Shown: positions 1 through 8,389, numbered from the stretch's first letter. The stretch: DNA of 14,157 nt from Rhodococcus sp. IITR03 (GCA_001017865.1 LATQ01000479.1:1-14157); one strand, 5' to 3'. Made by a program: numbers and translations. Notes: a model not told the origin generated them from the sequence alone.

Positions 1-216
1 GTGCGGCCGGCGGAATTCCGCCGCGACGACGACCGGAGAGGCCGCGTCGACGCCGGTCTCCCCCGAGTCCACCGACACCTCGGAGGCCTGATCGCCGGTC
101 GCGGTGCCGAATTCTCGTTCCGCGGATCGGATCTCATGGTCGACGATGAGGCACGCCGCGAAGTAGAGCGCGCCGAGGAAGGTGAGCAGGACGGGGACGA
201 AGGCCAGGAATTCCAT
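1..216 (-). CDS. Small membrane protein, partial (runs off left edge)
   Basis: The reading frame starts at ATG 216-214 and stays open to the window edge (72 codons). The start has a GGAGG ribosome site five bases upstream, which makes it convincing. Residues 1-24 (MEFLAFVPVLLTFLGALYFA and the next few) form one hydrophobic helix, followed by a polar tail with acidic and basic residues. This suggests a single-pass membrane protein with its tail on one side of the membrane. I do not recognise the family. It diverges from the acyl-CoA dehydrogenase gene across about 230 bp, so the two promoters share that interval. The C-terminus is not in the window, so total length and any further domain are unknown. 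Confidence 0.6.
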   Translation of the reverse strand, partial: MEFLAFVPVLLTFLGALYFAACLIVDHEIRSAEREFGTATGDQASEVSVDSGETGVDAASPVVVAAEFRRPH

Positions 217-407
217 GGCCACCTCCGTTCCGATCCGCGGTGGGGATCGGCGAGTGACGGGCGGGGCGCGTCGTCGGTGACGATTCGAGCGTAGGCGTAT
301 CCGGGAGTACCGGCACGTCCCCGACAACCTCCGCGTCAGTGATCTCCTTCACATCTCGACCGCTTCATGATCGACATGTCCGAAGCTGTGATAAGCGACA
401 CATCCGG

Positions 408-429
408 GTGCATACTCACCAGTAGGCAC
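408..429. promoter_or_regulatory. Imperfect inverted repeat upstream of the acyl-CoA dehydrogenase
   Basis: Arms GTGCATAC (408-415) and GTAGGCAC (422-429) pair at 7 of 8 positions around a 6-base spacer, ending 17 bases before the ATG at 447. The size and position fit an operator for a dimeric repressor such as a TetR-family FadR-like regulator. That assignment is inference, and the match could be chance. Confidence 0.3.
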
Positions 430-446
430 GCGACCCGGAGGCAGTC

Positions 447-2423
447 ATGGCAGACAGCGCCGATGATCGAACCCCACAGGTCACCGAGCGGCAGGCTCAC
501 GAAGTAACCGAGCGGCAGGCTCGCGAAGTAGCGGAGCAGGCCCGCGAATCCGAGTGGAACAAGCCGTCCTTCGCGAAGGAACTGTTCCTCGGACGGCTCA
601 CCCTCGACCTCGTTCACCCCTTCCCGCGACCGACTCCCGACGAGGATTCCCGCACCGAGGAGTTCCTCGCGCGCTTGCGCGCGGCATGCAGTTCGATGGA
701 CGGCGGCCGCATCGAACGCGACGCGCGGATACCCGACGAATACGTCCGTGAACTGGCCGAGCTCGGCTGTTTCGGCATGAAGATCCCGCAGGAGTACGGC
801 GGTCTCGGGCTGTCGCAGGTCGCCTACAACCGGGCCCTGACGGTCGTCGCCTGCGTGCACCCCAGCATCGGGGCGCTGTTGTCGGCCCATCAGTCGATCG
901 GTGTGCCGGAACCGTTGAAGCTCGCCGGCACCCCCGAGCAGAAGCAGCGTTTCCTGCCGCGATGCGCGCACGGCGCCATCTCGGCCTTCCTGCTCACCGA
1001 ACCGACGTCGGGTCCGACCCCGCGCGACTCGCGTCCACCGCCACCCCCGTCGAGGACAGCAGTGCCTACGAACTCGAGGGCGTCAAGCTGTGGACGACCA
1101 ACGGGTGGTGGCCGAACTGCTCGTCGTCATGGCCCGCGTACCGAAGAGCGAGGGCCATCGCGGCGGGATCTCCGCCTTCGTCGTGGAAGCGGATTCGCCC
1201 GGCATCACCGTCGAACGCCGGAACTCCTTCATGGGTCTGCGCGGCATCGAGAACGGCGTGACCCGGCTGCACAAGGTGCGGGTTCCGAAGGAGAACCTGA
1301 TCGGGCGTGAGGGCGACGGGCTGAAGATCGCGTTGACGACGCTCAACGCCGGTCGCCTCGCCATCCCCGCGATGTGTTCGGGTGCCGGGAAGTGGGCGTT
1401 GAAGATCGCTCGCGAATGGTCGTCGGAGCGGGTGCAGTGGGGCAAGCCGGTCGGTGAGCACGAGGCCGTCGCCGCGAAGATCTCGTTCATCGCCGCGACC
1501 ACCTACGCACTCGAGTCCGTCGTGGAGCTGTCGGGCCAGATGAACGACGAGCAGCGCAACGACATCCGCATCGAGGCGGCACTGGCGAAGTTGTGGGCGA
1601 GCGAGATGGGATGCCTCATCGCCGACGAGCTGGTGCAGATCCGCGGCGGGCGCGGCTACGAGACCGCCGAGTCGCTCGCGGCGCGCGGCGAACGGGCTGT
1701 TCCCGCAGAGCAACTCGTCCGCGACCTGCGGATCAACCGGATCTTCGAGGGGTCGAGCGAGATCATGCGTCTGCTCGTCGCCCGCGAGGCGGTCGACGCC
1801 CACCTGCGCGCAGCCGGCGAACTCGCCGACCCCGATTCGACCGGTAAGGAGAAGGCGCAGGCCGCGGTGCGGGCGAGCGGGTTCTACGCCCGGTGGCTCC
1901 CGAAGCTCGTCGCCGGCAAGGGGCAACTACCGCGGACTTACAACGAATTCGGTTCCCTGGCACCGCATCTGAGGTACATCGAACGCAGCTCGCGCAAGCT
2001 CGCCCGCTCGACCTTCTACGGGATGGCCCGCTGGCAGGCCGGACTCGAGAAGCGGGAGAACTTCCTCGGCCGGATCGTCGACATCGGAGGCGAACTGTTC
2101 GCCGCGACCGCCGTGTGCGTGCGCGCCGAACGGCAACGCGTGGACGGGCATCCGGAAGCCGACGCGGCCTCGAACTGGCCGACGCCTTCTGCAAGCAGTC
2201 GCGGCTGCGTGTGGAGAAGTTGTTCGACGCCCTGTGGACGAACACCGACGCCGAGGACCGTCGCACCGCGGCCGGCGTTCTCGAGGGTAGATACGAGTGG
2301 CTCGAGCGCGGCGTGCTCGATCCGAGCGAGGGCACCGGCCCGTGGATCTCCCGCTGGGAACCGGGTCCGTCGACCGAGACGAACGTCGCGCGCCGGATCA
2401 TCGACACCCGACACTCGGTGTAG
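447..2423 (+). CDS. fadE10: Acyl-CoA dehydrogenase, FadE10-like, three frameshifts
   Basis: A flavoprotein expected to catalyse the alpha,beta-dehydrogenation of acyl-CoA in fatty-acid breakdown. The start ATG follows GGAGG at 437-441. With three single-base restorations (a C near 1001, a G near 1100, a C near 2165) it reads as one protein of about 659 residues, close to the roughly 650 residues I recall for mycobacterial FadE10. The first repair restores LLTEPDVGSD, an acyl-CoA dehydrogenase FAD/substrate signature, and the second restores LWTTNGVVAELLVVMARV. The C-terminal dehydrogenase domain shows RGGRGYETAES and RIFEGSSEIMRL. The glutamate of the FEGSSEI motif aligns with the catalytic base of many family members. 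An extra C-terminal domain of about 150 residues follows, as in long FadE proteins. The N-terminus holds a short tandem repeat. The exact substrate cannot be read from sequence, and the FadE10 name rests on recalled similarity. Confidence 0.82.
480..548 (+). repeat. In-frame 24-bp tandem repeat in the dehydrogenase N-terminus
   Basis: Two 24-bp copies (480-503 and 504-527) differ at only a few bases and encode VTERQAHE and VTERQARE. A shorter degenerate third copy (528-548) encodes VAEQARE. The unit is in frame, so copy number could vary without breaking the gene. Confidence 0.75.
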
Positions 2424-2432
2424 TCCCCGCAC

Positions 2433-2477
2433 ACGGAGCCGGCCCGCATCCCGAAAGGGAGTGCGGGCCGGCTCCGT
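2433..2477. terminator. Bidirectional terminator between convergent genes
   Basis: Perfect 16-bp arms ACGGAGCCGGCCCGCA (2433-2448) and TGCGGGCCGGCTCCGT (2462-2477) enclose a smaller TCCC/GGGA stem with a GAAA tetraloop. It lies between the stop of the acyl-CoA dehydrogenase (2423) and the stop of the convergent lipase (2496), so it can serve both. A long U tract is absent, which is common in high-GC actinobacterial terminators. Confidence 0.88.
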
Positions 2478-2495
2478 TGTGGATCGGTCGGAGCG

Positions 2496-3785
2496 TCAGA
2501 AGGCTCCGCAGTTCGACGGTGCGGGCTCACCGCGCAGTCGCGCTTCGATGTACGAGACGGACTCGGGCAGTCCGCCGATCATCGGCACCGCATGGTTGAT
2601 GATGAAGCCGGGCAGGATCGGCGGGGTCGTGTTGGGCAGGAACTGCACCGTCGCGCCCTTGTCGCACCAGTCCAGCGCCAGCTGACGGCCCTGACCGTAA
2701 GGGACGGTGTCGTCCTGCGTGCCGTGCTGGAGCAGGACGGGCACGGCCGGGGTGCGGTTGCCGATGCGCTGCTCCGCGAGGATCTTCTGGACCTGGGGAA
2801 GGCGCTCGAGCACGACGTCGAGGGGCTCACCCGTGCGGGTGTAGTCGCCGGTGCGCTGGAACGCGAAGTTCGCGATCGTCTCCGGGACGCACTGGTTCGC
2901 CACCGCGGCGAGCATCTCGCGACCGTGATCGCTGACCTCGGCGTCGATCTCGTCGCGGATCTCCGGGTAGGCGTCGGCCAGGCCGTTGATCGTGTATCCG
3001 ATGGCACCGGTGAGCAGTGTGCCGTCGATCTGCTTCAGCGTGGCCACCAGGTCGGCGGGCGGAGCACCCACGTAGGCGCCGACGAGGTTCAGTTCGGGGG
3101 CGTACTCGGGTGCGAGCTCGGCCGCAGCGCCCGACGCGCCGCCGCCCTGCGAGTAACCGAACAGGCCGACCGGGCTGTTCTCCGTCACCGACGCGTTCTC
3201 GAGCTTCAGCGCCGCACGCACCGAGTCGAGGACAGCGTGGGCCTCGGCGGCGCGGTTCACGTAGGTGTGGTGCCCCGGCGTACCGAGACCGTCGTAGTCG
3301 GTGACGACCACGGCGATGCCGCGCAGCAGTAGCGCGTTGATCGACAGCACCTCGTACTCGGTGAAGAAGTCGAGGGGCGGGTTGTAGTTCACGAGCGCCC
3401 CGAGATTGCGCGACGGCGCGCACTGGTCACCCTGACCGTGGGTGCCGATGGCCAGTGCGACGAGCGGCCGGTCGCCGGGACCGTCCCACGGCGTCGACGG
3501 TTCGATGTAGGTGCCGCTCACCGCGTTGGGCGCACCCTTGGCGTCGTTGCTGCGGTACAGCAGTTTGGTGCCCTGACCGGGGAAGACACCGTCGGCGACG
3601 GGTGCGCGCAACGCCAGATCGGACGGTGCCGTGCGCAGGACGTCGCCGGGAGCACTCGTCGGCAGCGGATCCGGCGGGAGATAGAAGTCCGTCTCGGCTC
3701 CCGCTGTCGTCGCGGTTCCGAGAAGTCCACCCGCGAGGACCGTCGTGGTCACCGCCGCGGCCATCCACTTCCGAGCACGCCCCAT
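2496..3785 (-). CDS. Secreted LIP-family lipase/esterase
   Basis: An intact 429-residue alpha/beta-hydrolase expected to hydrolyse ester bonds of lipids outside the cytoplasm. The start ATG at 3785 has GGAGG nine bases upstream. Residues 1-30 are a typical Sec signal peptide: basic MGRARK, a hydrophobic core, and a likely cleavage after the AGA at 28-30. The nucleophile elbow is GYSQGG with Ser212. By comparison with the Candida antarctica lipase A group of the LIP family (Pfam secretory lipase), the acid is probably Asp358 in HGTQDDTVP and the base His398 in INHAVP. Cysteines at 122, 299, 374 and near the C-terminus could form disulphides after export. It is one of the few genes here without a frameshift. 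It sits alone, convergent with the dehydrogenase and divergent from the Hsp70-like gene. The exact substrate is not predictable. Confidence 0.88.
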   Translation of the reverse strand: MGRARKWMAAAVTTTVLAGGLLGTATTAGAETDFYLPPDPLPTSAPGDVLRTAPSDLALRAPVADGVFPGQGTKLLYRSNDAKGAPNAVSGTYIEPSTPWDGPGDRPLVALAIGTHGQGDQCAPSRNLGALVNYNPPLDFFTEYEVLSINALLLRGIAVVVTDYDGLGTPGHHTYVNRAAEAHAVLDSVRAALKLENASVTENSPVGLFGYSQGGGASGAAAELAPEYAPELNLVGAYVGAPPADLVATLKQIDGTLLTGAIGYTINGLADAYPEIRDEIDAEVSDHGREMLAAVANQCVPETIANFAFQRTGDYTRTGEPLDVVLERLPQVQKILAEQRIGNRTPAVPVLLQHGTQDDTVPYGQGRQLALDWCDKGATVQFLPNTTPPILPGFIINHAVPMIGGLPESVSYIEARLRGEPAPSNCGAF

Positions 3786-3855
3786 TGTGTTGTTCCTCCA
3801 CCTGGATCCACCGGAGCCGTGTGTCCCTCGTCACGGCGGTACGGACTGTAACACG

Positions 3856-3871
3856 TACTTACCGGAAAGTA
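3856..3871. promoter_or_regulatory. TetR-type palindromic operator upstream of the lipase
   Basis: TACTTACCGGAAAGTA has perfect TACTT/AAGTA arms around a CCGG centre, with one mismatched pair. It lies 71 bases upstream of the lipase start and 133 bases upstream of the Hsp70-like start, in a 218-bp divergent interval. Palindromes of this shape are typical of TetR-family operators in Mycobacteriales. Which regulator binds is unknown. Confidence 0.5.
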
Positions 3872-4003
3872 AGGTCGGCACTTCCCACCCTGTCTGCCAC
3901 AATCGTTCTTCGCGCCCGAAGCGGTGCATTTGTCCGGCGCACCCGGAGCGAGTCGGGTCTCGCCGGCAAGACGGACGAGCAGCCTCTCGAGGGAAGGGAA
4001 GAC

Positions 4004-5109
4004 ATGGCAATCGGTGTCGGCCTCCGGATCGGGCGAGTCGTGTCCACGGCGGTCATCGCATCCAACGAACCCGGCACTCCCGACCCTGTCGTCCTCGCCC
4101 GCGACTCCGTCCTGCACGTCGACCACGACGGCAACACGTCGCTCGGCAGCGTGGCGCACGGGGACGAAGCACGCACGATCGCGGGCTTCCTCACGCGGGT
4201 CGGCGACGCCTCGGGCATCACCGCGAGCGACGGTCGCATGTACCGCGCCGAGGACGCGATGGCTACTGCCATCCACTGCCTGCTGCGGGAGTGCCACCCG
4301 CTGCCGACCTTCGGCGGCATGGACCGCGACAGCGATCCCGCTACGCCGCGACCTACCCGTCGCACTGGGATCCGGACACCATCGCGACATTGCGCGCGGC
4401 CCTGGACTACGCGGATCTGCGACACGTCGACCTCGTGTCCGACGCACAGGCGGCCGCCGCCTGGTACGCCTCCGAGATATCCGAGACCCCAGGACAGCTC
4501 GTGGGGGTCTTTCATCTCGACGACGGCGGCTCGACCGTCACCCTCGTACGTTCGGGCGTGCCCGCCGGCAAGGCTTACCGCACCCCCGCTCAGGCGCTCC
4601 GTCCCCGGCGGCCAACTCGCCACGGCCCTCGGATCGTTCGGCTGGATGCCCGACAATCTCGAGGCCGTCGTCGTCATGGGCGACGGTCTCGTCGCCCGCG
4701 ACCGCACCCACATCCAGGAGATCGCGAACAGCCTCGCCACGAAGCTCACGGTGCGCAGCCTCGTCGGGCCGGGCCCGGAACAGACCGCGGCGCTCGGCGC
4801 GGGCGATCCTCGCGGCCGGGTTCACCCCGCACGCGAGACCAACAAGACCCGGATCGGCTGCCGCCCTCCTATGACGAAACCGACGTCCTCACCGGCGGTC
4901 TCGCGCGACTGCGCGAACTCGAGGAGCGGCGTGTCGAGGCCGAGAACCTCGTGGACGCACGCGGCGCCGCGGAGGAGTCCGCACCCGTTCCCGTTCTCAC
5001 CGCCGACACCGAGGAGGAGAGCGGCAGCGGCGGCAACACGAGAACGGTGGTCATCGGGGTCGTCGCCGTTCTCGTGTTGATCGCGCTCGTTGCCGGCGTG
5101 CTGCTCTGA
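4004..5109 (+). CDS. Hsp70/actin-like ATPase-fold membrane protein, four frameshifts
   Basis: The start ATG follows a GGGAAGGGAAG purine run. Restoring a C near 4331 and removing one base near 4604, 4793 and 4826 gives a continuous protein of 367 residues. Its blocks follow the Hsp70/actin order: an N-terminal phosphate-1-like strand ([14 protein letters not shown], residues 4-17), a phosphate-2-like segment ([15 protein letters not shown], about 168-182), and a C-terminal block ([20 protein letters not shown] followed by [14 protein letters not shown], about 221-272). That last block matches the Hsp70 adenosine motif and its downstream VALGAA sequence. A glutamate-rich linker (about 300-345) leads to one C-terminal helix (about 349-366). 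No Hsp70 substrate-binding domain is present. I infer a membrane-tethered nucleotide-binding protein of unknown role. The usual GT/GG phosphate residues are poorly kept, so ATP hydrolysis is uncertain. Confidence 0.6.
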
Positions 5110-6097
5110 CTACTGCCCCGCTCGCTCCGCGGGGGTGCGGTCGGGAGCGGGTACCGCGGCGAGCGCGGCAGCGTCCTCGTCGCCGAAACGTTCCTCGAGC
5201 ACCGCGGGAGCGAAATCGAGATCGATCTCCTCGAGCGGACGTCGCGCGCGGATTCGATTGCGCCGAGCCGCCTCTGGGCACGGTCTGCCGCGTAGGAGAT
5301 GAATTCGTCGTTGTCGAGACCGTAGGGCTGTTCGTCGAACTGCTCGTTCTGCCACTGGATCATGCCGGTCGCGAGGGGAAGCAGTTCCTCCATCCGCTGC
5401 AGCACGACGTTCCAGTTCGAATCGTCCGCTGCCACATGCCGTCTACAGGTGAACGTGCCCCAGGCCATGTGCCGGCGCTCGTCGGAGCCGATGCGCCGGA
5501 TGATCTCCTGCATGCCCGGCAGGATCCCGAACTTCGTGCACACCTTCTGCCACGCGTAGTACCCCGTCAGCGCGAGGCTGCCCTCGATGACGTGGTTGTA
5601 GGTGACGCTGGCGCGGACCTGGTTGGCCGGCGACGGATCGCGGTCGAGGACGCGGAGGCTGTGCGGGAGTTCCTCGTAGAACAGCTTCCGGTAGTAGGGA
5701 TTCTCGGCGACGAAGGGATGCAGATCGGACGTGAGTCCCACGGTATCCATCCAGCGACGGAACACCTGGACGTGCTTGGCCTCCTCGTAACAGAACTGCG
5801 TCAGGTACATCTCGTCGCCCAGCCGCCCTTCCACCTCCATCGCGCGGAGGAACGGAGGATGTCCTGCGTGACGGCCTCCTCGCCGGCGACGAACAACGCG
5901 ACCAGATAGGTCGAACTGCGGCGCTGCTCGGAGTTGAGCGAGGCCCAGTCGTCGGCGTCGTGGGAGAAGTCGATGTCCATCGGGTCCCAATGTGCTGCGT
6001 TGCCCTTCGCGAACAGACGCAGCGGGAAGGCGTCCCAGTTCAGACCGCCTTCCCGCAGCGACGCGAAGCCTTGACGTATCTGTGTAATCTCGGTCAC
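5110..6097 (-). CDS. R2-like ligand-binding oxidase (R2lox), two frameshifts
   Basis: A ferritin-like Mn/Fe oxidase of the type represented by M. tuberculosis Rv0233 (sometimes labelled NrdB2); it is not a working ribonucleotide reductase subunit. Restoring one base near 5854 and one near 5243 gives 329 residues against 314 in Rv0233. Every key position appears at a constant offset of five from that protein: metal ligands Glu73, Glu106, His109, Glu172, Glu207 and His210, plus Val76 and Tyr167, which form the Tyr-Val ether crosslink in the family. Long identical stretches such as [24 protein letters not shown] blocks support the call. GTG at 6097 is chosen because the protein then begins about 20 residues before the conserved GGLNW; its ribosome site is weak. 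The gene follows the DyP gene by 45 bp. Its stop (5110-5112) abuts the stop of the convergent Hsp70-like gene (5107-5109). The physiological substrate of R2lox is unknown. Confidence 0.88.
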
Positions 6098-6099
6098 AC

Positions 6100-6120
6100 A
6101 ATCGAGGCTAGACCTCGATT
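6100..6120. promoter_or_regulatory. Perfect palindrome just upstream of R2lox
   Basis: Arms AATCGAGG (6100-6107) and CCTCGATT (6113-6120) are perfectly complementary around CTAGA. The site lies between the DyP stop (6143) and the R2lox GTG (6097), three bases from that start. It could be an operator, or a hairpin in the mRNA that affects R2lox translation. It lacks the T run of a terminator. Confidence 0.5.
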
Positions 6121-6142
6121 CCACATCCGTCGCGGACTTGTC

Positions 6143-7315
6143 TCAGACGCCCAGCAGGACGTCGCCGGGATAGCCGTCGGGCCCGAAACCCGGCGGGAGG
6201 AGGAAGACGGCCGACCCGATCGGGGTGATCCACGGATTCAGCGCGTCGTGTTCGGCGAGGCGCTGCTGCACCGGGACGAACTGACGCTCCACGTCCACCT
6301 GGTAGGCGGCGAACAACAGTCCGACGCCGTCCTGGTCGTCGTAGTTGTAACCCCGTCGCAGGAACTGCTCGTCGCCCGTGCGGGGACGCGCCCGCGCGAC
6401 GTGCGATTCCGGCGGGATCACCGGGATGCCGAACCGGTCGGTGGCCTCGAAGTCGGCATCGTCGTGCTCCTCCGAGCCAGTCAGCGGAGCACCGTTCGAC
6501 AGTCGCCGGCCGACGGCGAGTTCCCGAGCGGGACGGTCCAGCTCGTCCCAGGTGTCGAGTTCCATGCGGATCCGGCGTAACACGAGCGAGGTGCCACCGG
6601 CCATCCACGGCGGGTCGCCGGATTCCACACCTGCCGGTCGAAATCCGGGCTGTGCGGCGCGGGATTGACGGTGCCGTCGACCTGCCCCATGAGGTTGCGC
6701 ATCGTCGTCCCGTCGGGTCGCGTGTCGGCCGCGCGCCGGAACCTCGCTGGATCCAGCGGACCGTCGCCACCGATCGCACACTCTTGGTGAGTGTGCGGAC
6801 GCGTGCGAGACGGTCACCGGGTCGTCGGCGCAGACCTGCAACAGCAGGTCGCCGCCGGACCATCGTTCCTCGAGCCGGTCGATCGGGAAGGCCGGCAGCG
6901 GCTTCAGCCACGCGGGTCGCCGGTCGGTCAGGCCCGCGGCGTCGAAGACCGCGGGACCGTAGCCGACGGTGACCGTCAGCCGGGCCGGGTCGACGGCGAG
7001 TTCGGGTTCGGTGTCGCCCAACGCCGGTGTCCCGGTGGTGAGCCGCCGGGCGTCCTCGGCCCACACCCGCATGATCCCGACGAGCCCGTCACGATCGACG
7101 CCCTCGGCGAGGTCCAGTGCCACGAACGACGCGAACGACTGCGCGGGGGTGTCGATACCGGCCTGATGGGTGCCGTGGATCTCCACGGTCCGCGCGCCGA
7201 TCGGTTCGGGGATGCGGGACGCGACCGCCGTCCCACCTCCGACCGCGCCGAGTCCTGCTGCACCCAGCGCGGCGACACCGCCCCCGAGCAGCGCGCGACG
7301 AGTGAACCTAGCCAT
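6143..7315 (-). CDS. Tat-exported DyP-type haem peroxidase, three frameshifts
   Basis: A dye-decolourising peroxidase that uses haem and hydrogen peroxide; related EfeB proteins act in the periplasm or outside the membrane. Restoring single bases near 6800, 6740 and 6619 joins the segments into a 391-residue protein. The N-terminus has a twin-arginine signal (TRRALLGGG, Arg6-Arg7, then a hydrophobic stretch to about 32), so it is exported folded with haem bound. The DyP hallmark GxxDG appears as GQVDG (211-215), with catalytic Asp214. The probable proximal haem ligand is His306 in PPESHVARARP, followed by RRGYNYDD. Its ATG (7315-7313) lies inside the last codons of the upstream PCu(A)C gene (8-bp overlap), so translation is probably coupled. 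Whether it belongs to an EfeUOB-type iron system is doubtful, since efeU and efeO are not next to it here. Confidence 0.87.
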   Translation of the reverse strand: MARFTRRALLGGGVAALGAAGLGAVGGGTAVASRIPEPIGARTVEIHGTHQAGIDTPAQSFASFVALDLAEGVDRDGLVGIMRVWAEDARRLTTGTPALGDTEPELAVDPARLTVTVGYGPAVFDAAGLTDRRPAWLKPLPAFPIDRLEERWSGGDLLLQVCADDPVTVSHASAHSPRVCDRWRRSAGSSEVPARGRHATRRDDDAQPHGAGRRHRQSRAAQPGFRPAGVESGDPPWMAGGTSLVLRRIRMELDTWDELDRPARELAVGRRLSNGAPLTGSEEHDDADFEATDRFGIPVIPPESHVARARPRTGDEQFLRRGYNYDDQDGVGLLFAAYQVDVERQFVPVQQRLAEHDALNPWITPIGSAVFLLPPGFGPDGYPGDVLLGV

Positions 7316-7813
7316 CGTGCGCTGCTCCGTCGGCCGGCACGTATTCCTCCTGTGCTCCGGCGAAGTCGCGGACCTGGGCGGTGAACTCTTCGGTGGAACC
7401 GTCCGCGAACTCGAGCGTGAAGCTCACCGTGCTGCCGGGTCCCAGGGGTTCGACGAGATTCATGAGCATGAGGTGATCACCGCCGGGAACGAGGGCGTGG
7501 GTGGTCCCGGCGGGGACGACGAGTCCGTCGCCCATCTCCTGCATGACCATGGAGGTGCCCTCCGCGGACACCATCTCGTGCAGTTCGGTGGAGGCGGACG
7601 AGGGGCTGGACGCGCCCACGATGTGCACGTCGTTGCTTCCGGTGTTCTCGATCTCGGCGAAGGCTCCGGTCATCCCGGTGTCGGAGGCCTTCACCCAGGC
7701 GTCGGCGACGACGACGGCGTCCGCCGAGGTCGTGGCGGCATCGGATCCGCAGCGGTCGCGAACAGTGCGACGGCGACGGCGACGCTCGCGGTGCAGAGCA
7801 GGGTCTTCTTCAT
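7308..7813 (-). CDS. PCu(A)C copper-chaperone lipoprotein, one frameshift
   Basis: An extracytoplasmic copper-binding chaperone of the PCu(A)C family (DUF461), which delivers Cu(I) to cuproenzymes such as cytochrome oxidase. Restoring one T near 7752 gives 168 residues and recreates a lipobox: FATAC with Cys22 after a hydrophobic signal, followed by GSD. The copper motif is present: His79 and Met81 (ELHEM), Met91, then His114 and Met116 (GGDHLM). The VPAGTTHALVPGGDHLMLMNL block is typical of the family. The start ATG at 7813 has GGAG four bases upstream. The gene overlaps the DyP start by 8 bp and follows the His-rich membrane gene by 74 bp. Copper chaperone, haem peroxidase and dinuclear oxidase thus lie head to tail. 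Confidence 0.87.
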
Positions 7814-7857
7814 GATTCTCCGTGGATCGGTGGCGGCATACGGGCACGCCGAACGAA

Positions 7858-7877
7858 CGGTCGTCGGGAGACGACCG
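7858..7877. other. Intercistronic hairpin before the PCu(A)C gene
   Basis: Perfect 8-bp arms CGGTCGTC and GACGACCG surround a GGGA loop (TCCC on the transcribed minus strand). It lies in the 74-bp gap between the membrane-protein stop (7888) and the PCu(A)C start (7813). Without a U tract it may be a processing or stabilising hairpin, or a weak attenuator. Confidence 0.45.
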
Positions 7878-7887
7878 AGTGAGGGAC

Positions 7888-8389
7888 CTAGCGGAGAACT
7901 GCGGGTGGCCCGCGACTTCCCACCCCGCCGACGTGCCCGATCCCCGGACCACGTGGGGCCGGTGGGTGATGCGGGTGGATTCCGCAGCGGCCACGGGCAG
8001 CGCGCGGAACAGTTCGGGGAGTATCCGGCACAGGGCCGCGAGCGCCACCTCGCAACCCTTCTCGGCGCCGTGCACGAGCAGGCAGCCACGGCGACCGCAG
8101 CGGCGTGCGCGACGAGCATCTCCGGTGTCGGGGTGTGCAGGTGACCGTCGTGCAGTCCGAGCACGAGGTGCCCTGCCACCTGACCGAGGACGAGGAGCAG
8201 CGGCACCGGCAGACGGGTCTCCGCGGCGAGCATCCCGGAGGCGACGGCGAGACCGGCGAGGAACACCAGCACGTCCTGGTGCGGCACGGCACCACCCGCG
8301 ACAGCGTGCGCCGCGACGCTCAGAGTGGCCGAGATTCCGCACACGAAGACCGCGCGCATGCGCCTCACGGTCTCCACGTCGACGGCCAT
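7888..8389 (-). CDS. His-containing multi-pass membrane protein, two frameshifts
   Basis: Restoring one base near 8080 and one in the C run at 7923-7926 gives 167 residues ending RGPPAVLR at a TAG (7888-7890). The first two thirds are hydrophobic with about three or four predicted membrane helices (AVFVCGISATLSVAAHAVAGG, VLVFLAGLAVASGMLAA, LLLVLGQVAGHLVLGL, MLVAHAAAVAVAACLLV). Between helices three and four lies a His-rich loop, LHDGHLHTP, that could bind metal. No named family is recognised. Position at the head of the operon with a copper chaperone suggests a role in metal handling, but this is inference. ATG at 8389 is the likely start. A second ATG at codon 11 (MRAVFV) has a GAGG upstream and is a real alternative. 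Without the second correction the frame would run into the PCu(A)C gene, which is unlikely. Confidence 0.6.

Noticed and set aside
1066..1926. Long minus-strand open frame inside the acyl-CoA dehydrogenase
   Set aside because: It is antisense to conserved dehydrogenase motifs, rich in Arg/Pro/Leu repeats, and arises from GC-biased third codon positions.
447..2423. Programmed ribosomal frameshifting in the dehydrogenase
   Set aside because: Three shifts in one gene, similar shifts in most neighbours, and no shared slippery site or downstream structure argue for sequence error.
2592..3332. Plus-strand open frame of 246 codons antisense to the lipase
   Set aside because: The lipase on the other strand has a signal peptide, catalytic motifs and a ribosome site; this frame has none and looks like a shadow.
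4869..5109. Extension of the R2lox frame beyond 5110 into a Ser/Arg-rich tail
   Set aside because: It results from the frameshift near 5243. The corrected frame ends at 5110 with a tail matching the family; the extension is antisense to the Hsp70-like gene.
7170..8144. Plus-strand open frame of 324 codons across the DyP and PCu(A)C genes
   Set aside because: Low-complexity Gly/His/Val sequence opposite well-supported genes with no domain or ribosome site.
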